Assembly: GCA_002270565.1 (NCBI GenBank)
Contig: NQMI01000001.1
Location: 1,104,196 to 1,168,195, forward strand
Source of the DNA: Stenocarpella maydis
Taxonomy: Eukaryota > Ascomycota > Sordariomycetes > Diaporthales > Diaporthaceae
Direction of reading: 5' to 3'
DNA length: 64,000 nt
Under the pieces are notes generated by a model. That model saw nothing but the letters and a program-made list of their open reading frames with translations, was not told where the DNA came from and ran no database searches. Shown here one piece after another: positions 35,773 through 46,980 of this stretch. The position numbers were made by a program, and so were the translations under genes. The stretch's first letter is position 1. Each line of letters starts with the position of its first letter.

Positions 35773-36345
35773 GGCGTCACGGTAGCACCTGATCTTGTAG
35801 CTTCTGCTGGGCTTGAATCTGCAGTGCCGGCGGCTCCAGATGTGGAAGCTGGCGGCATGACTGCGTACCGAGGCCTGCCTGGGCCCGCGGGGCTGGCAAT
35901 GGGCAGGAGGACGCCAGCGCCGGGCCTTGAAGTACGGCCCGGCACACCCATAAGCCTGCCTCGCGTCCGAGCGGTGGAGGGTGTCCCACTGATCACTAGC
36001 GTGGCCAGGAAGGTTTTATCGGCTCCGCAAGAGATGACTCCAGAGCAATTGCACAGCCGTGGGGATGTCTTGAGGGAGAGATATCAAGCTCTAGAGGATG
36101 TACAAAGGAGCAAGAGCCTGCAGCGGAACCTCGGCCGGCCGACGATGCTGTCTGCGGTGAGGAGCTTCAGTTACGAGCTACCGACACAGATAGCCGAGAT
36201 GGAGCGCATGAGCAACCAAAGTAGCCCTCCGCCTCCAACTCCGCCGCAACACCAGACGACCCCCTCGACAACTCAAGCACCGGCGCCCTCTAGGCCGCCC
36301 ACTCCCCGGCCTGGAGAGATGACCCGGGGAAGAAGAAGCTCATGA
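35773..36345 (+). other. Open frame in phase with and directly behind the Chs4 stop codon
   Basis: After the TAG at 35770-35772 the Chs4 frame continues without a stop to the TGA at 36343-36345, 190 codons. The translation looks protein-like: a Pro/Gly/Ala part, a charged amphipathic stretch (EQLHSRGDVLRERYQALEDVQ), then a Pro/Thr-rich tail. The first in-frame ATG is at 35857. I see no splice pair that skips the stop in phase. It may be 3' UTR with chance openness, a readthrough extension, or the remains of a longer C-terminus. Confidence 0.4.
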
Positions 36346-37434
36346 TGACAGATCGGGTACCGATCAACAGCACCAGGGCCAGTCGGCACGGCGTAATACG
36401 AAAAGCACGAGCAAAACGATCCGAAGACGCTTCGTGCAAGACACGGAGGCTTCCCAACTTCTCTTTCCAATTTTCTAATTGCATTATTCTGGCTTGCACT
36501 TCCGGGACGGGGTACCTGCACTAGGCGTCTGGTCTGGTCTTGTGTGTTCAATTCATCTCTGGCGAAAAGAGTAAGGAGAAAAGCAGCGAGGACTGGCATC
36601 TTGAGGATCAAACCATTAAGGAGCAGACTTGAGAGGGTTCATTGAAATAGCGTGCTGCCCAGGATACCCACATTTCCTGCTCGTAGTCAGTCTAGTTGAT
36701 AATCTCTGGGAATGCCAAAAAAAAGAAAAGAAAAGAAAAGAAATCATGACAAGTGTAGCTCACAGCCTGTCAGTGCGAAGTGGAGCGACAGGCAGATGTG
36801 ATTTCCGCAATGTTCTGGTGGCTAGGGGACAGGCACGGAAATGACGGGCAGCATGCATGACACGGGGACGTCTTCTACAGCGCGCAAGAGACACTCGCGC
36901 ATGTTGACCGTGGTAGGTTATGATGTTCTAGGTGGCTCGTAACCTATGTCACTACTTGTACATCGGACCCGGTGTACCATGACGTCGGCAGGGAATAGAC
37001 TGACATGAAACAAGATATTTCGGTCCCGCACTTGCTAAGTGAATCCAGGTCGTCGCATCGCGTCGTTTGTCTGGGATAACCAATGCCAATAACCACACCG
37101 TCTGCCCTTGAGGTTGGGGGGGGCAGTGCTCGACCGGACCAGGCCAGCCCAAAAGAAATGAGAGATGTGGCCTCGGTCTATCCTCTAACCCGCGTCCAAT
37201 AATAATCCTGGGGAAAAAACAAAGGCCCCAAGAGGGGAGCCGTCCTCCGCGCCGGCCTCATCACCTGCCCAACCACCACGGGCCCCGGGCCATGTCGAAC
37301 GGCTGGCCGTCCTGCGCATCACCACCATCTTGGTCATGACCACCACTGCCGTCTTGTCGTCGCCGTCCTCGTGCTGATCCCACGTCCCCATCGCCGCCGC
37401 CAGCCACGTCACATATAGAGACCGGGCGCCCTTC
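36346..37434. other. Intergenic, convergent
   Basis: Between the Chs4 region and the pyruvate carrier gene. It holds an (AAAAG)n run at about 36718-36742 and no supported gene. Confidence 0.55.
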
Positions 37435-38097
37435 CTAAGCGCCCCTGGCGGCCTCCTTGATGTCTTCCTTGGCCTCTGCGGCGGCGGCGGCAGCGACCGC
37501 CCCGCCCTGCTGCTTCTGGCTGCTGCGCCACAGCATGATGCGGGTGACCTGGACGACGCCGACGACGCCGAGGAAGAAGTTGACGGCGGCGAGCAGGTAG
37601 TTCTTGGGCTTGATGATGAGGCACCAGCGGGTCCAGATGAGGCCGGTGGCGGTCAGGGCGGCGTTCTGCTGCAGCGAGAGCTTCTCGGCCGGGCGGCCGA
37701 AGTCGGCGATGCCGGCGAGGACGAGGGCCCACTGGAAAGAGGCGGTTGTTAGCGGAGGCGGAAGGGGAGGAGAAGGGGGAGCAGGCGCCTGGGCGGGTGA
37801 AAAACACGTTACCTTCATGACGGGCGCCCAGAAGTGCACCGTCTGAAGCCGATGGGGCTGTCCCACATGCGCCTGAACAGCCAGCCTGCTGGGCGGGCTG
37901 CTGCCCGGCGCTCGCGGTCGACGCCACCTGCGGCCGGACCACTGCTGGCGGGGCTGGTGCCGGGCGCGCAGGGCCTGCTGGAAGCCCGAGGCGCGCGAGA
38001 AGGCGCTGCGGGTCTGGGCGGCGGCCGAGGCGGAGGAGAAGAGCGGCCGGGATGCGCGGGATGCCCGGGCGAAGGCGGCTGATGCTGAGGAAGACAT
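37435..38097 (-). CDS. Mitochondrial pyruvate carrier subunit (MPC2-like)
   Basis: Exons are 37813-38097 and 37435-37731, giving 193 residues. The N-terminus (MSSSASAAFARASRASR) is an Arg/Ser/Ala-rich presequence. Conserved carrier strings are TVHFWAPVMKW, then GIADFGRPAEKLSLQQNAAL, TGLIWTRWCLIIKPKN and LLAAVNFFLGVVGVVQ, covering the membrane helices of the MPC family. It imports pyruvate across the inner mitochondrial membrane as a heterodimer. Oddity: the family motif before TVHFW (here MWDSPIG) is present in the DNA but in another frame (37850-37880). Homology passes through three frames in about 80 bases, consistent with three 1-base losses that leave the main frame open. The intron is GTAACG...TTTCCAG. 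Confidence 0.85.
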   Translation of the reverse strand: MSSSASAAFARASRASRPLFSSASAAAQTRSAFSRASGFQQALRARHQPRQQWSGRRWRRPRAPGSSPPSRLAVQAHVGQPHRLQTVHFWAPVMKVTCFSPAQAPAPPSPPLPPPLTTASFQWALVLAGIADFGRPAEKLSLQQNAALTATGLIWTRWCLIIKPKNYLLAAVNFFLGVVGVVQVTRIMLWRSSQKQQGGAVAAAAAAEAKEDIKEAARGA

Positions 38098-38663
38098 TGT
38101 TTTTCTCGTGATGAACAGACAGACAAGACAGACAGACAGACAGACAGACAGGCAGACAGGCAGACAGACAGGCAGACAGGCAGACAGACGCAGGTAGATG
38201 TTTCTCCTCGAAACTTGGTGGACGGCGAGGGAAGGCGGAGGGCGGAGTGGAGGGCTGGGGGGCTGTCCGTGGGCGTCTGGGATTTGTCCTCGTGTGACTC
38301 TGGATGGATTCAATGCAAATTGGAATCGGGGTCCGATCAAAGGAGCGTTGGGGGTCAGCCGCAGGGTCGGGAAAAGTTTGGGGTAGCAGCAGCTGGCGGG
38401 CGTGTCCCACCTGCCGTTGGCATGTAGTCAACCTACCTACACAGTAGTGTAGATACAAGCAAGGGTTACGCCCAAGGTACCAGGGTTAACACCCCTCCCC
38501 ATTGGGTCGGTCGACTTGCAGCCTCGTGCAGGGCTTCGTCCGTGCCAACGACAGCTCGTCACTCGCCTGCACTTCTCGGGAGCTTCACGGCAATCCAGCA
38601 GCTGACCGTCGCACACCGCAGCCCCGGAGACAAAGCACGGCGAGGGCCCCACTCCAAAGAACC
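38098..38663. promoter_or_regulatory. Bidirectional promoter of two mitochondrial genes
   Basis: 566 bases separate the divergent starts of the pyruvate carrier and the NDUFA2-type subunit. A tetranucleotide array of GACA/GGCA units at about 38117-38195 lies in the carrier's leader. Co-regulation is inference from the arrangement. Confidence 0.5.
38117..38195. repeat. GACA-type microsatellite
   Basis: About 79 bases made mostly of GACA units with interspersed GGCA units, 20 bases upstream of the pyruvate carrier start on the minus strand. Length variation between isolates is likely and could affect the leader. Confidence 0.85.
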
Positions 38664-39155
38664 ATGGCAACCAGATACGCCTTCGCGCGGTCCCTCAGGG
38701 AGATCCGCTTCCTGTTCTGCCAGACCTCGGAGCAGAGCGCAGCCACCAGGTAAGTGCACGGTGGGAAGAAAAGAGCGATGCACCTATCTGATCAGTGGCT
38801 AACACGGCGAACCCCCCCTCCCCCCAGGGCCTTCCTCACGAAATCCTACCCGACCATGAAGAAGCACAACCCCTCCATCCCCATCATGCTGCGCGAGGCC
38901 CAGGGGACCCCGCCCAGGGTGTACGCCAGGTACGAGTTCGGACAGGAGAAGAGCCAGTCATTAGAAGGTACGACCAGCCTTTCCCGAAGAGAAGGGTGGT
39001 GGGTTTAGTTCCCAGCCCAGCCCCCGGAAGCACAATCGGGCCCGCGGGGGCGAGGGAGGCGCGCGGGGAGCACCAGCTGACAGGAAGCTACAGGTCTGAA
39101 CGACAAGCAGATCGAGGACGCAGTCACGACGCTGGTCAGGAACGAGTCACCATAG
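38664..39155 (+). CDS. NADH:ubiquinone oxidoreductase 10.5 kDa subunit (NDUFA2/B8)
   Basis: Exons are 38664-38749, 38828-38967 and 39094-39155, giving 95 residues. Family strings: LREIRFLFCQTSEQSAATRAF, KKHNPSIPIMLREAQGTPPRVYARYEFG and LNDKQIEDAVTTLV. It has the small thioredoxin-like fold of this accessory subunit of the complex I matrix arm. Junction phases (2, then 1) are satisfied, and donors GTAAGT and GTACGA are acceptable. It is divergent from the pyruvate carrier gene. Confidence 0.93.
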
Positions 39156-39873
39156 CGTGTGTGAGCGACTCGGATAGATGGTTATAGCAGTGGGCATGCG
39201 CAGCCGTCGAGGCATGCGAGGGCCCGAGGGGCGCAATGTCAGTCGTGGGTAGACAAAAAGTGGGAGTGTATAAGCCAACCCGAAAAGGACTGTGAATAAA
39301 GCATGTCATGACGAAGATAACGCCGTACGAGGCCACGCTTGGCATATGAGGCCAAGACGTCTCCTGGCCGATAGATCTCTCCCCGGAGGCGCTTGACAAC
39401 CGCCCGTTTTGGACTTTGGTGACATGTCTTTCCAGGGTCTGCCAACCCGCCAACTTGGTGAGACACCATGCTGTTCACGACTCAGAGGCCAAGTATGAGA
39501 TGCCACACAGCTGGGCTATAAAGCCTCAGTTTCTCCTCGTCTTCTCTGGTAGTGATATCATACACAATTATCCTAACAAGCCCATCACCTGGCCATCCTG
39601 GGCCATCCAGCTAGCCAACTCCCCTTTTTTGTTGTCTTCTCTCTCGTGCCACTCCTTGTTCAACCCATAACTTCGTTGGCCTGCATATCCATCGATAGGC
39701 CATTCTCACAATCCATCATCCCCTCGTACTCGTGGCTGATTCATAACCTCCCCAGGCCTCAAGACGGATGGGTTCCCAGTGACTCACACGAGCCCGACAC
39801 CGGCTTGTTCCCGCCACTCTCTCCCAAGACCCCATGCTTTCCTTTCCTCTTGCTCCCTCCAACACAAGACACC
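39156..39873. other. Intergenic, convergent
   Basis: These are the 3' flanks of the NDUFA2 gene and the 1760-residue gene; no gene is seen. Confidence 0.55.
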
Positions 39874-42800
39874 TCAGCCTCCCTTCCGATCCTCACCGAC
39901 GGGGTTCTTTCCACCACGAGCTCCCTGTCCCCCAGCCTTGCCGCTCTGTCCCCTGGCGCCGCCATTGGACTTCCCAGAGGTAGACCGGTTGTTGTTGCTT
40001 CCGTCGCTGTTCTTCTTCCCGCCTGTCTTCTTCCCCAACCCCACGGTCGTCCACTTGTTCTCATCCGTCTTGCTCTTTTCTCCTGGGCCTACGCCAACCC
40101 CCTGCTGCTCAGCTGCCGGAGCCGCGCCGTCGCCACGCTTTCCGAGCTTGACGTTGCTGGGCGACGTCACCTGGGCCTTTGGAGCAGCCACGGTCTTGGC
40201 CGCAACAGCGCCAACAGTCTTCGGAGCCGCGTCTCCAGCTGGCACAGTGGCCTTCATGGCCCACGAAGCTCGCCTCTGGGGCACCGCGGCGGCCGCTGCG
40301 AGCGTCGGAAACTCGCCCTCGTCCTCTAGCTTCGACCCAATGCTCGGCACCGACACGACCTGCGCTGCCGTCTTCTTCGTCTTTTCCGGCGCTTCCAGGA
40401 CCGTGTCAGCAGACTTCATCGGTTGCTTCTGACGGCCGTCCCCGTTGCGGTCGGGGGGATGGCCCGCCCGCCTCTTCTCCCTTGTTGGAGGGCCAGGCTG
40501 AGTCACTGTGGTCGGGTCGACGACCTGCTCTGCAGGAGTGACGAGGCGTTGCTCGACAGGTACCTGGTAGCCGGGGAGGGAGGGCTTCTTTGTGTGGAAT
40601 GGGATGGCCTGGGCGGAGAGGACCGAGGCCACACTCACGGTCGGAGACGGCGGGGTAGACGAAGGTTCAAAGGATTTGGCAGCGGCGTTCAGCCTGATTC
40701 TGCCTGCCTGCTCCTTCGCCGCCTTCTCGAGCGATGGAGTTGGGGATGTCTGGCGCGAGCCTGGGTCGCTGCCCGGCTTTCGTGGAGTCTTGACGGCCTT
40801 GTCCCTCAACCAGTCCTGCGGGTGTGGCTCACCCTTGGCAGAAATGAACGGGTCGGCACTCTTAGGACGCGGGCCCCTTGAACTGGCCGAAGCCCAGCCC
40901 TGTGGCTTTGAGTTTGGCAGTAGGAGTGGGAGGGCGATGCGTGCATCTGTAGTGGAGTTCATTGCACTCGCTTGTCTCTGGGAGACACCTGGCTCCTTCG
41001 CCGTGCATAGAGCCGCCATCCCCGAGTCCCTCTTCACCTTGTCAATGGTGAACTTCTGGTTGGGAAAGAGGTTTGCCTCGGGCGAAAAGTTGTTGTGACT
41101 CTCGCCAGGGGGTATCTTGAAGCCAACACGCAAGTCCGTCGGTGCCTGCTTCTGAAGTGGCTCTTTCTCGTCACCGCAGTCGCTCGCCTGTGAAGGCTTT
41201 CGCTGCGACTTGTCCTTCTCCACATCCATTGAGAAGCTCACGTCTTGCGGAGGGCTTGAATCCACATGATCGTCATGCTTGTCCACGATAGGCTTGCTCT
41301 CAATGTCCTTGGACGTCCCGACTGAGTTTAGTGCGGACTGCACCTGAGTCTCTGTTGCAGGTCCGGTGTGTTGGGTCTTGGGCTTCTTCGCTGGAGACCC
41401 CTTAACGGAGCTCTGTGCCTGCGATCCTGCGGCCTTGGTCTTTCCAAGTGGAGCTGCAGAGTGTTCCGCAGCGGATGGTTCCTTGCGCTTCTTAGTTCCC
41501 TTGCTGTTCGTCTTCTTCTTAGTCCCAGTGTGCGGCCGATCAGGCGATCGGGTTGTTACACTGTCGGGCGGATCGGAGCGACCATTCGAACCTCGTGATA
41601 CAGGGCGCTCGTTGGAAGCTTGAGAAGGCCCACGGGATGAAGCCTCGGTGGCAGTCGCGGAGGAAGCCGTAGAGGATGAGGTATCATTACTGGCCTTTGA
41701 CTTCGTCCTCTTGCCCTTTCCCTTGTTGTTCCAGGGTTTCTTTGACTTGGACGACTGAGCCAGTGCTTCCTCTGGCTGGGGATAATCGGTTGCTCCTGCA
41801 TCATTCGCTACTTCTGCAGCCAATTGTTCGACTTGTTGCCCTAGAGATTCCAGCCGGAGTGCTCCATTCAGCGCACCCAATCGACCCTGCAAGTTGGATG
41901 GCTCCTTCTCTGAGATGGCCATCCATTCCTTTGGAAGAGGACTCCTGGGAGGCTTATGACGAATCACTGTGTTGAAATCGAGTTTCTCAGTAGCTCCAGT
42001 GAGCTCCGAAGTCACCTTGCTGTAGGCCGTGGGTCCCTTCTTGCTGTTCTCCCTCGCGGGCTCTGCATGTTCAGCGACGATGGCAGGTTGCAAGATCTCA
42101 ACCGATACGGCGAGATCTGCCGTTGCCTTTCTGTAAGCTGAAGGGGCCAGGTTACCATCTTTCGATATAGCTCCTGCCTGTGCATTCTGAACAGAACCAG
42201 ATTCGGCCAGGTCGCCCTCTTGAGTGATACTCTCTTCCGATTCTGGCTTGTTCTTCAGGACCTGCTCTCCACCGGACGGCTCATCGGCAGTTGGTGAAAC
42301 GCTCCTTGAGCGCAAAGATCCAGCCTCGTTTGGCAAGCAGACCTTGATGCCCCTATCACCCTGGGATGAGATGTTGCTGGAAGTGTCGGCGGGGTTTGCC
42401 TCATCACTTGAGACGTCTTCAATGACCTCTTCCGCTGGAGGCTTGGATCTCCAGTCCTCCTTCAACGCTGTGACGCCATTTGGTCTCTTTGGATATGTCC
42501 TCGGCCGGTAATCCAAATCTTGGTTAGGTTTGGTCGCAGCCTTGTTGGGCTTCCGGTTCGGATCCTCATTGCTGGGACTCCATAATACACGTTGAGTCGG
42601 TTGCTGGCGAACAGGTACCATGCTGGGGTAGAACGAGGAACCTATCTCGCCAGCCCAGAAGGGTTCTTGTTGACCGGGACCAAAGTTGGTATTTCCCAGA
42701 GTGTTGAAGTGGGTGTTGTTCGGCTGCTGGTTTCGATAGGGGTTTGAGTCGCGGCTCAAAGTTGAACTTGACCGGCGGCGGGTGGCCTTGTCTTCCAGAG

Positions 42801-45280
42801 CGCGACGAGGCAGGCCGGTAGTGTTGCCATGAGGATGCGTGTAGTGCCTCGAGAACCATGCATACCAGATGCTGATGGCGCTGCCCATGCCTGGGATGTT
42901 TCTTCCCCTGTGCGGCTTGGCGAGGAGGTCTTTCAAAGCCCGGATGGCATCGGTATCTGAGTTGAATCTGTGTGCAAGGTATTTATTAGCAATCGCTCCT
43001 TCATGGGCCGCAGGGGGCTGCGGGTGAAGCCTCGAAACTTACACCACGAGAGATGCGTCTCCATTCTGGAACACGGCGACTTGGACAGCACCCCATCCGC
43101 GCATGTAATTCAGCAGAGCGGTACGAATCTGTTCCTCAGGGAGCGTCTCGTGCTTCACAAAGAGGCTTCGGGATGATCTCGAACACCGGGGGCATGAACA
43201 ATCGGCGAAATAAGGAGGCGGCCATAACGGTTTCTCGATCAGCCAGTTGTTCTTGCAGTTCTCTATCTGACGAGGACCCGGAAAGCCTTCAGAGTTTGAT
43301 GACTCTCGCCTAGTTGGCTTCTTGACGTCCTTGCATGATTTCAAAGCGTAGACAGGCCCATGAATAGGGTCGTCGCGGGCCTTGCTGCGGGAGCCGTTGG
43401 AGTTCACGCTGTCACGGCGGTCGTCAGGACGCTTCTTCTTGTTTCCTTTATCACGACCATTCTGTTTCTGAGACTGAGGAATGTACCCATTGGGCTGATA
43501 TATGGGAGTGCCGACATTCAGTTGGCCCATATGCTGAGGAGGCGGAATCATTGGAGGTGCCTGTGGTTGGCTCAGTTGGGGTTGTCTCGGGTGAGGTGGA
43601 CACACTGGCATCTGGTTCTGAAAGGACAGACCGGGTGGGCCTGGTAGTTGTTCCATGCTAACGCCCATCGGGTGGTCCCTGGGAGGGGGTGGGAAGCCTA
43701 CCAGGTTGGAGGGCACGTTCAGGGCGGAAGCTGACGGGTTGAAGCCTGGAGGTGTAGGTCGCATGCCGTTGTTGAGCGGATCGAAAGCCTGCGTCATATG
43801 CTGTTGCTGCGAGAGACCGATGGGGGCTCCCTGCTGCGGAGCGGGTCGCTCACCAGAGAAACTGAACAGGTTGGCTGGCATCTGCTGGTGACTCGGACCA
43901 TGTCCTTGGGGCGGCCTTGGAGGTCCTCGGAAAGGCGGCTTGTTCCCGTACATGTTGCGAGGAACCGTGTTGGATTTCTCTGGAAACGTGCGTTGCAGTC
44001 GATTCGCGTGCTGCAAGGGCCCAGTTGACTCCGTAGTCGACATATCACGAGGCGGAAGGATGTTTGTGAAAGGGTTGAGCAAGGAGTCGTGCCTCTCTGC
44101 AGGAGTCGACTGGGACGAAAGTTGTCGCGCAGCGGTCTGAACACGATCTGCTAAATCTTGACTGCTTGGGATGTCGTCTTCGGCCTTGTCTTTAAGGTCG
44201 TTCTTCTCGAGAGCATCCTCAGCTTCCTTGGCCTGGTGCGGCTCGACTCCGATGTGTGGGACGGCAGTCGCAGGTGCAGACGCCGTCTGAAGGGTGGCAT
44301 TGGATGCGAGGCCCGTGTCAATGGTGAGTTCCTTAGGCTTTGTAGCAACCTTCAACACAGCGCTATCTTCTGGGATGGTAGAGAGCGCCTGGGCGGGTGA
44401 CGGCGGAAGAGGAACATCATGAGGGCCTTTCCCTGTTAGTTTGGCAAGCCTGTGCAGAAAGAAAGGAGAAGGGGTAGTTACCTATTGAGTTCTTCGGAGT
44501 CCTGGCAACCACTGGCTTCGCAGGGCTTCGAGTCGGCGCGGGCTTGTTCTGTGCAGCATGAGTGTTGAAGCGCGCAACCTTGGGCTTATTTCCAGTAAGA
44601 CGCTCAAAGTGATACAAGAAACACTCGCGCAGGACGTTCTGGCCAATAAGGTCGAGAGCCTTGAGGTCATTGTCCCAATCGAATTGGCTGGTGACGGCCG
44701 TGAGAATATCGCTCTTCTGGTCCCACTTGACGAGAGCCTCGCGGTTGGATACGGCGCCAGGGAGGGTCTCAAGCCACTCCACGACCCAGTTGTTGGACTC
44801 GGCTGTGACCTGCTTTTCAAGTTCCAGCCAGTTGTGGCACGCGTCACTCGCGAGGAGGTTGACGAGGTTCCACAAGTTGATTACGCCAGAAAAGTATAAG
44901 GTGGCGCTGTCGAAATACTCGTAGAGATCCTCGAACCTCTGCGGTGCAGCCAGCGTCTTCATTTCGTCCCAGTACTGCTTGCGATAGCGAGCTGCTTCAG
45001 ACTCGAGTCTTGCATCATTCCAGAGGATCAGAGTCCGTCTGGGAAATGGCAAGCCTTTGATGAGGTGCTGCGCAGCGCGGGTGCCATTTTTCGTGGACCA
45101 GCGACACTTCGCGTTTGGGGGTATGTTGAAGTAGAAGCCAACGAGGGGGTCGATGAGCATCGTACCATTGCAATCTCGTACATAGTTCCACGGGGTTCGT
45201 GAAGGGCGACCGTCCGCAGCGGTCGCAGACAACTGCGACGCGATCCACTTCTGTGAGTTGGATGCAATGGTGGCAGCCAT
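39874..45280 (-). CDS. Very large, mostly disordered protein with RRM-like segment
   Basis: Exons are 44482-45280, 43043-44432 and 39874-42967, giving 1760 residues; both introns are short and in phase. Residues 1 to about 265 look folded (WNYVRDCNGTMLIDPLVGFYF, LYEYFDSATLYFSGVINLWNLV). A long Pro/Gln-rich linker follows. Around residues 650-760 there is a Cys-containing patch (CKNNW...CSCPRC), then beta-alpha-beta-like segments: SLFVKHETLPEEQIRTALL, AVQVAVFQNGDASLVVF and SDTDAIRALKDLL. These fit a divergent RNA-recognition fold. The remaining 1000 residues are Lys/Ser/Pro-rich and disordered, ending in an EFPTLAAAA motif, ENKWTTVGLGKK and an RGG-like Gly/Arg tail. An RNA-associated role is inferred. 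I do not recognise a named family. It has the longest coding span in the window. Confidence 0.85.
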
Positions 45281-46405
45281 CGTGGGGGAGGATGGGAGGT
45301 GTGCAAAGCCTGGTGAGGTGGTCGCAAAACCAGCGCGATTGCTTTGATGGTTGGGTAGGGAATGTAGCAAACACGACAGAGTTGCGATACAGAAAGGGAC
45401 TAGGGGTTGTCAGGATGTGTGAAGACTTGCTTTGCAAAAACAAGCTGAAGTGGTTGTGTAGTGGTGTGGGGGATGGAGGTGGGCGAAGGTTTTGTGATTG
45501 CGGGAGGTTGAAGGAAAGGCGAGGGGGGGGGCAACAGCCTGCAGGTGAAATTCGTACGAAGGCCACCCAGGAGACAACAGTCAGCACCGGCTTAAAACGA
45601 TTTCGTTCTCAAGTCGGCTTTGGTGGGACCTCCACATGCCCTCTATTCAGCAGCATTAACCAGAGGCGAAGTTTCCCACAGCTGCCTCTGCAGCGGTGAT
45701 CTCGTATGTCGGAGCCAGAGGTCTTCCGTCTGAGTGCTTCGCCGGCTGGGTTAGACCCGTCTTGCGACGGGCACATGGCGACAGTGAATGGTCACTATAA
45801 TAAGTACTTCCGAGAGACATCATGCTGCAGTAACTGAGTGTATTCGAGTTTAGCAGCAGTCCCTGCGGCTCTGTGGCAGCCGTGACCTCTCATACGGAGC
45901 TGACAAAAGGCTCTTGCCCATAGCTGCATCTCGGCAACGAGGTCGTCTTCTGAAGCAGACAGCGTAAGAATCCTGAAAGAATACCTTTGTCCCAGATTCA
46001 AGGAGCTTACCCACCTAGTCTTACCCAGGAAGAGTCAGGATAGGATACAGGGCAGACCATATGACACCGGCACTACCATGAGTATTGTAGCAAGAACTGC
46101 CCTTCCTGGTGGGAGGGCAAGCTTTGCTCTTCGTGACCTCTTGCTGGACTCCACGGTTGCAACTCAATCGTCTCACGCATGGCACCCGGCCCTTGGAGAT
46201 CCTCCACATCGACATCCCAACGGAGAGCACGAGCAGTCTCGCCGTAGGATCTAGCTCACGGCAGGATGACTGTTTCGCATATCGCACTTGGATAGCCCTA
46301 GTCGTCACGTCTGTCACCGTAAAAAGCGCAAAGTATCACAAATCGATGCCAGAAAGGGGGGAATCTCATTTTGTACAGAAGCTGTCAGGAGTGCCACTAG
46401 GCTGA
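45281..46405. other. Intergenic
   Basis: The promoter of the 1760-residue gene and the 3' flank of the Fmp46 gene. I see no supported gene. Confidence 0.55.
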
Positions 46406-46980
46406 TCATTTCTCGGGAATCTGGTTCAGCATCTTGAGTATTTGGGACTCATTCGCGCCGGCAATGGCCTTGCCATTGTTCCAATCCACCGTCTGCCTAT
46501 ACGTTAGCCAGGCTCACAGGAGTAAGAGGCAGGCACAAGAATTGAGCGTACCACAGGCCGCTGGAATGCCTCGGCGCTCTGCTTGAATATTTTCAACGCC
46601 TCGCTCTCGGTCGAAGCACCCTTCACGACGCTTGAGACGGTAGGCTGGCCGACATATTGTAGAATGGTGTGGAGCTGGTCGGGCGTTGGTGGGTCCTCGG
46701 TGATGTTCAGCTCGAACTCTGCGCGGTGAGGTGTAGTCTGTGCCGAGTGGTCGCTGGCCTGGTCTTCGGTGGCATGCTCGGTGGCATTGGCCGATGCTTG
46801 CTTGAGGAGACTGGCTACTCGGACAGACGCAGGCGAGCTGGCCTTGTGGAAGAGGGTGACAATGTCCTTGGTCTTGTGCTGTAGATGGGTGAGACGGATC
46901 AGCGACGGAGTAAATATAAGAGACAAACAAGCGCTTTGTGCCATTCTCTCATCCCCATGGGCACTCACAAATCGGAACAT
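46406..46980 (-). CDS. fmp46: Thioredoxin-like mitochondrial protein Fmp46 (DUF1687)
   Basis: Exons are 46969-46980 (only 12 bases: MFRF), 46552-46878 and 46406-46492, giving 141 residues. Family strings: KDIVTLFHKASSPASVRVASLLKQ at the start of the thioredoxin-like fold, FELNITEDPPTPDQLHTIL in the middle and TVDWNNGKAIAGANESQILKMLNQIP at the end. The HKASSPAS segment takes the place of the redox CxxC motif of thioredoxins. Yeast Fmp46 is a mitochondrial protein of putative redox function. The first intron is open and a multiple of three, so an unspliced upstream frame exists, but GTGAGT/CTACAG and homology favour splicing. Confidence 0.88.

Noticed and set aside
38117..38195. Regular short array considered as a CRISPR-like repeat
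   Set aside because: Simple 4-base microsatellite without spacers, in a eukaryotic genome.
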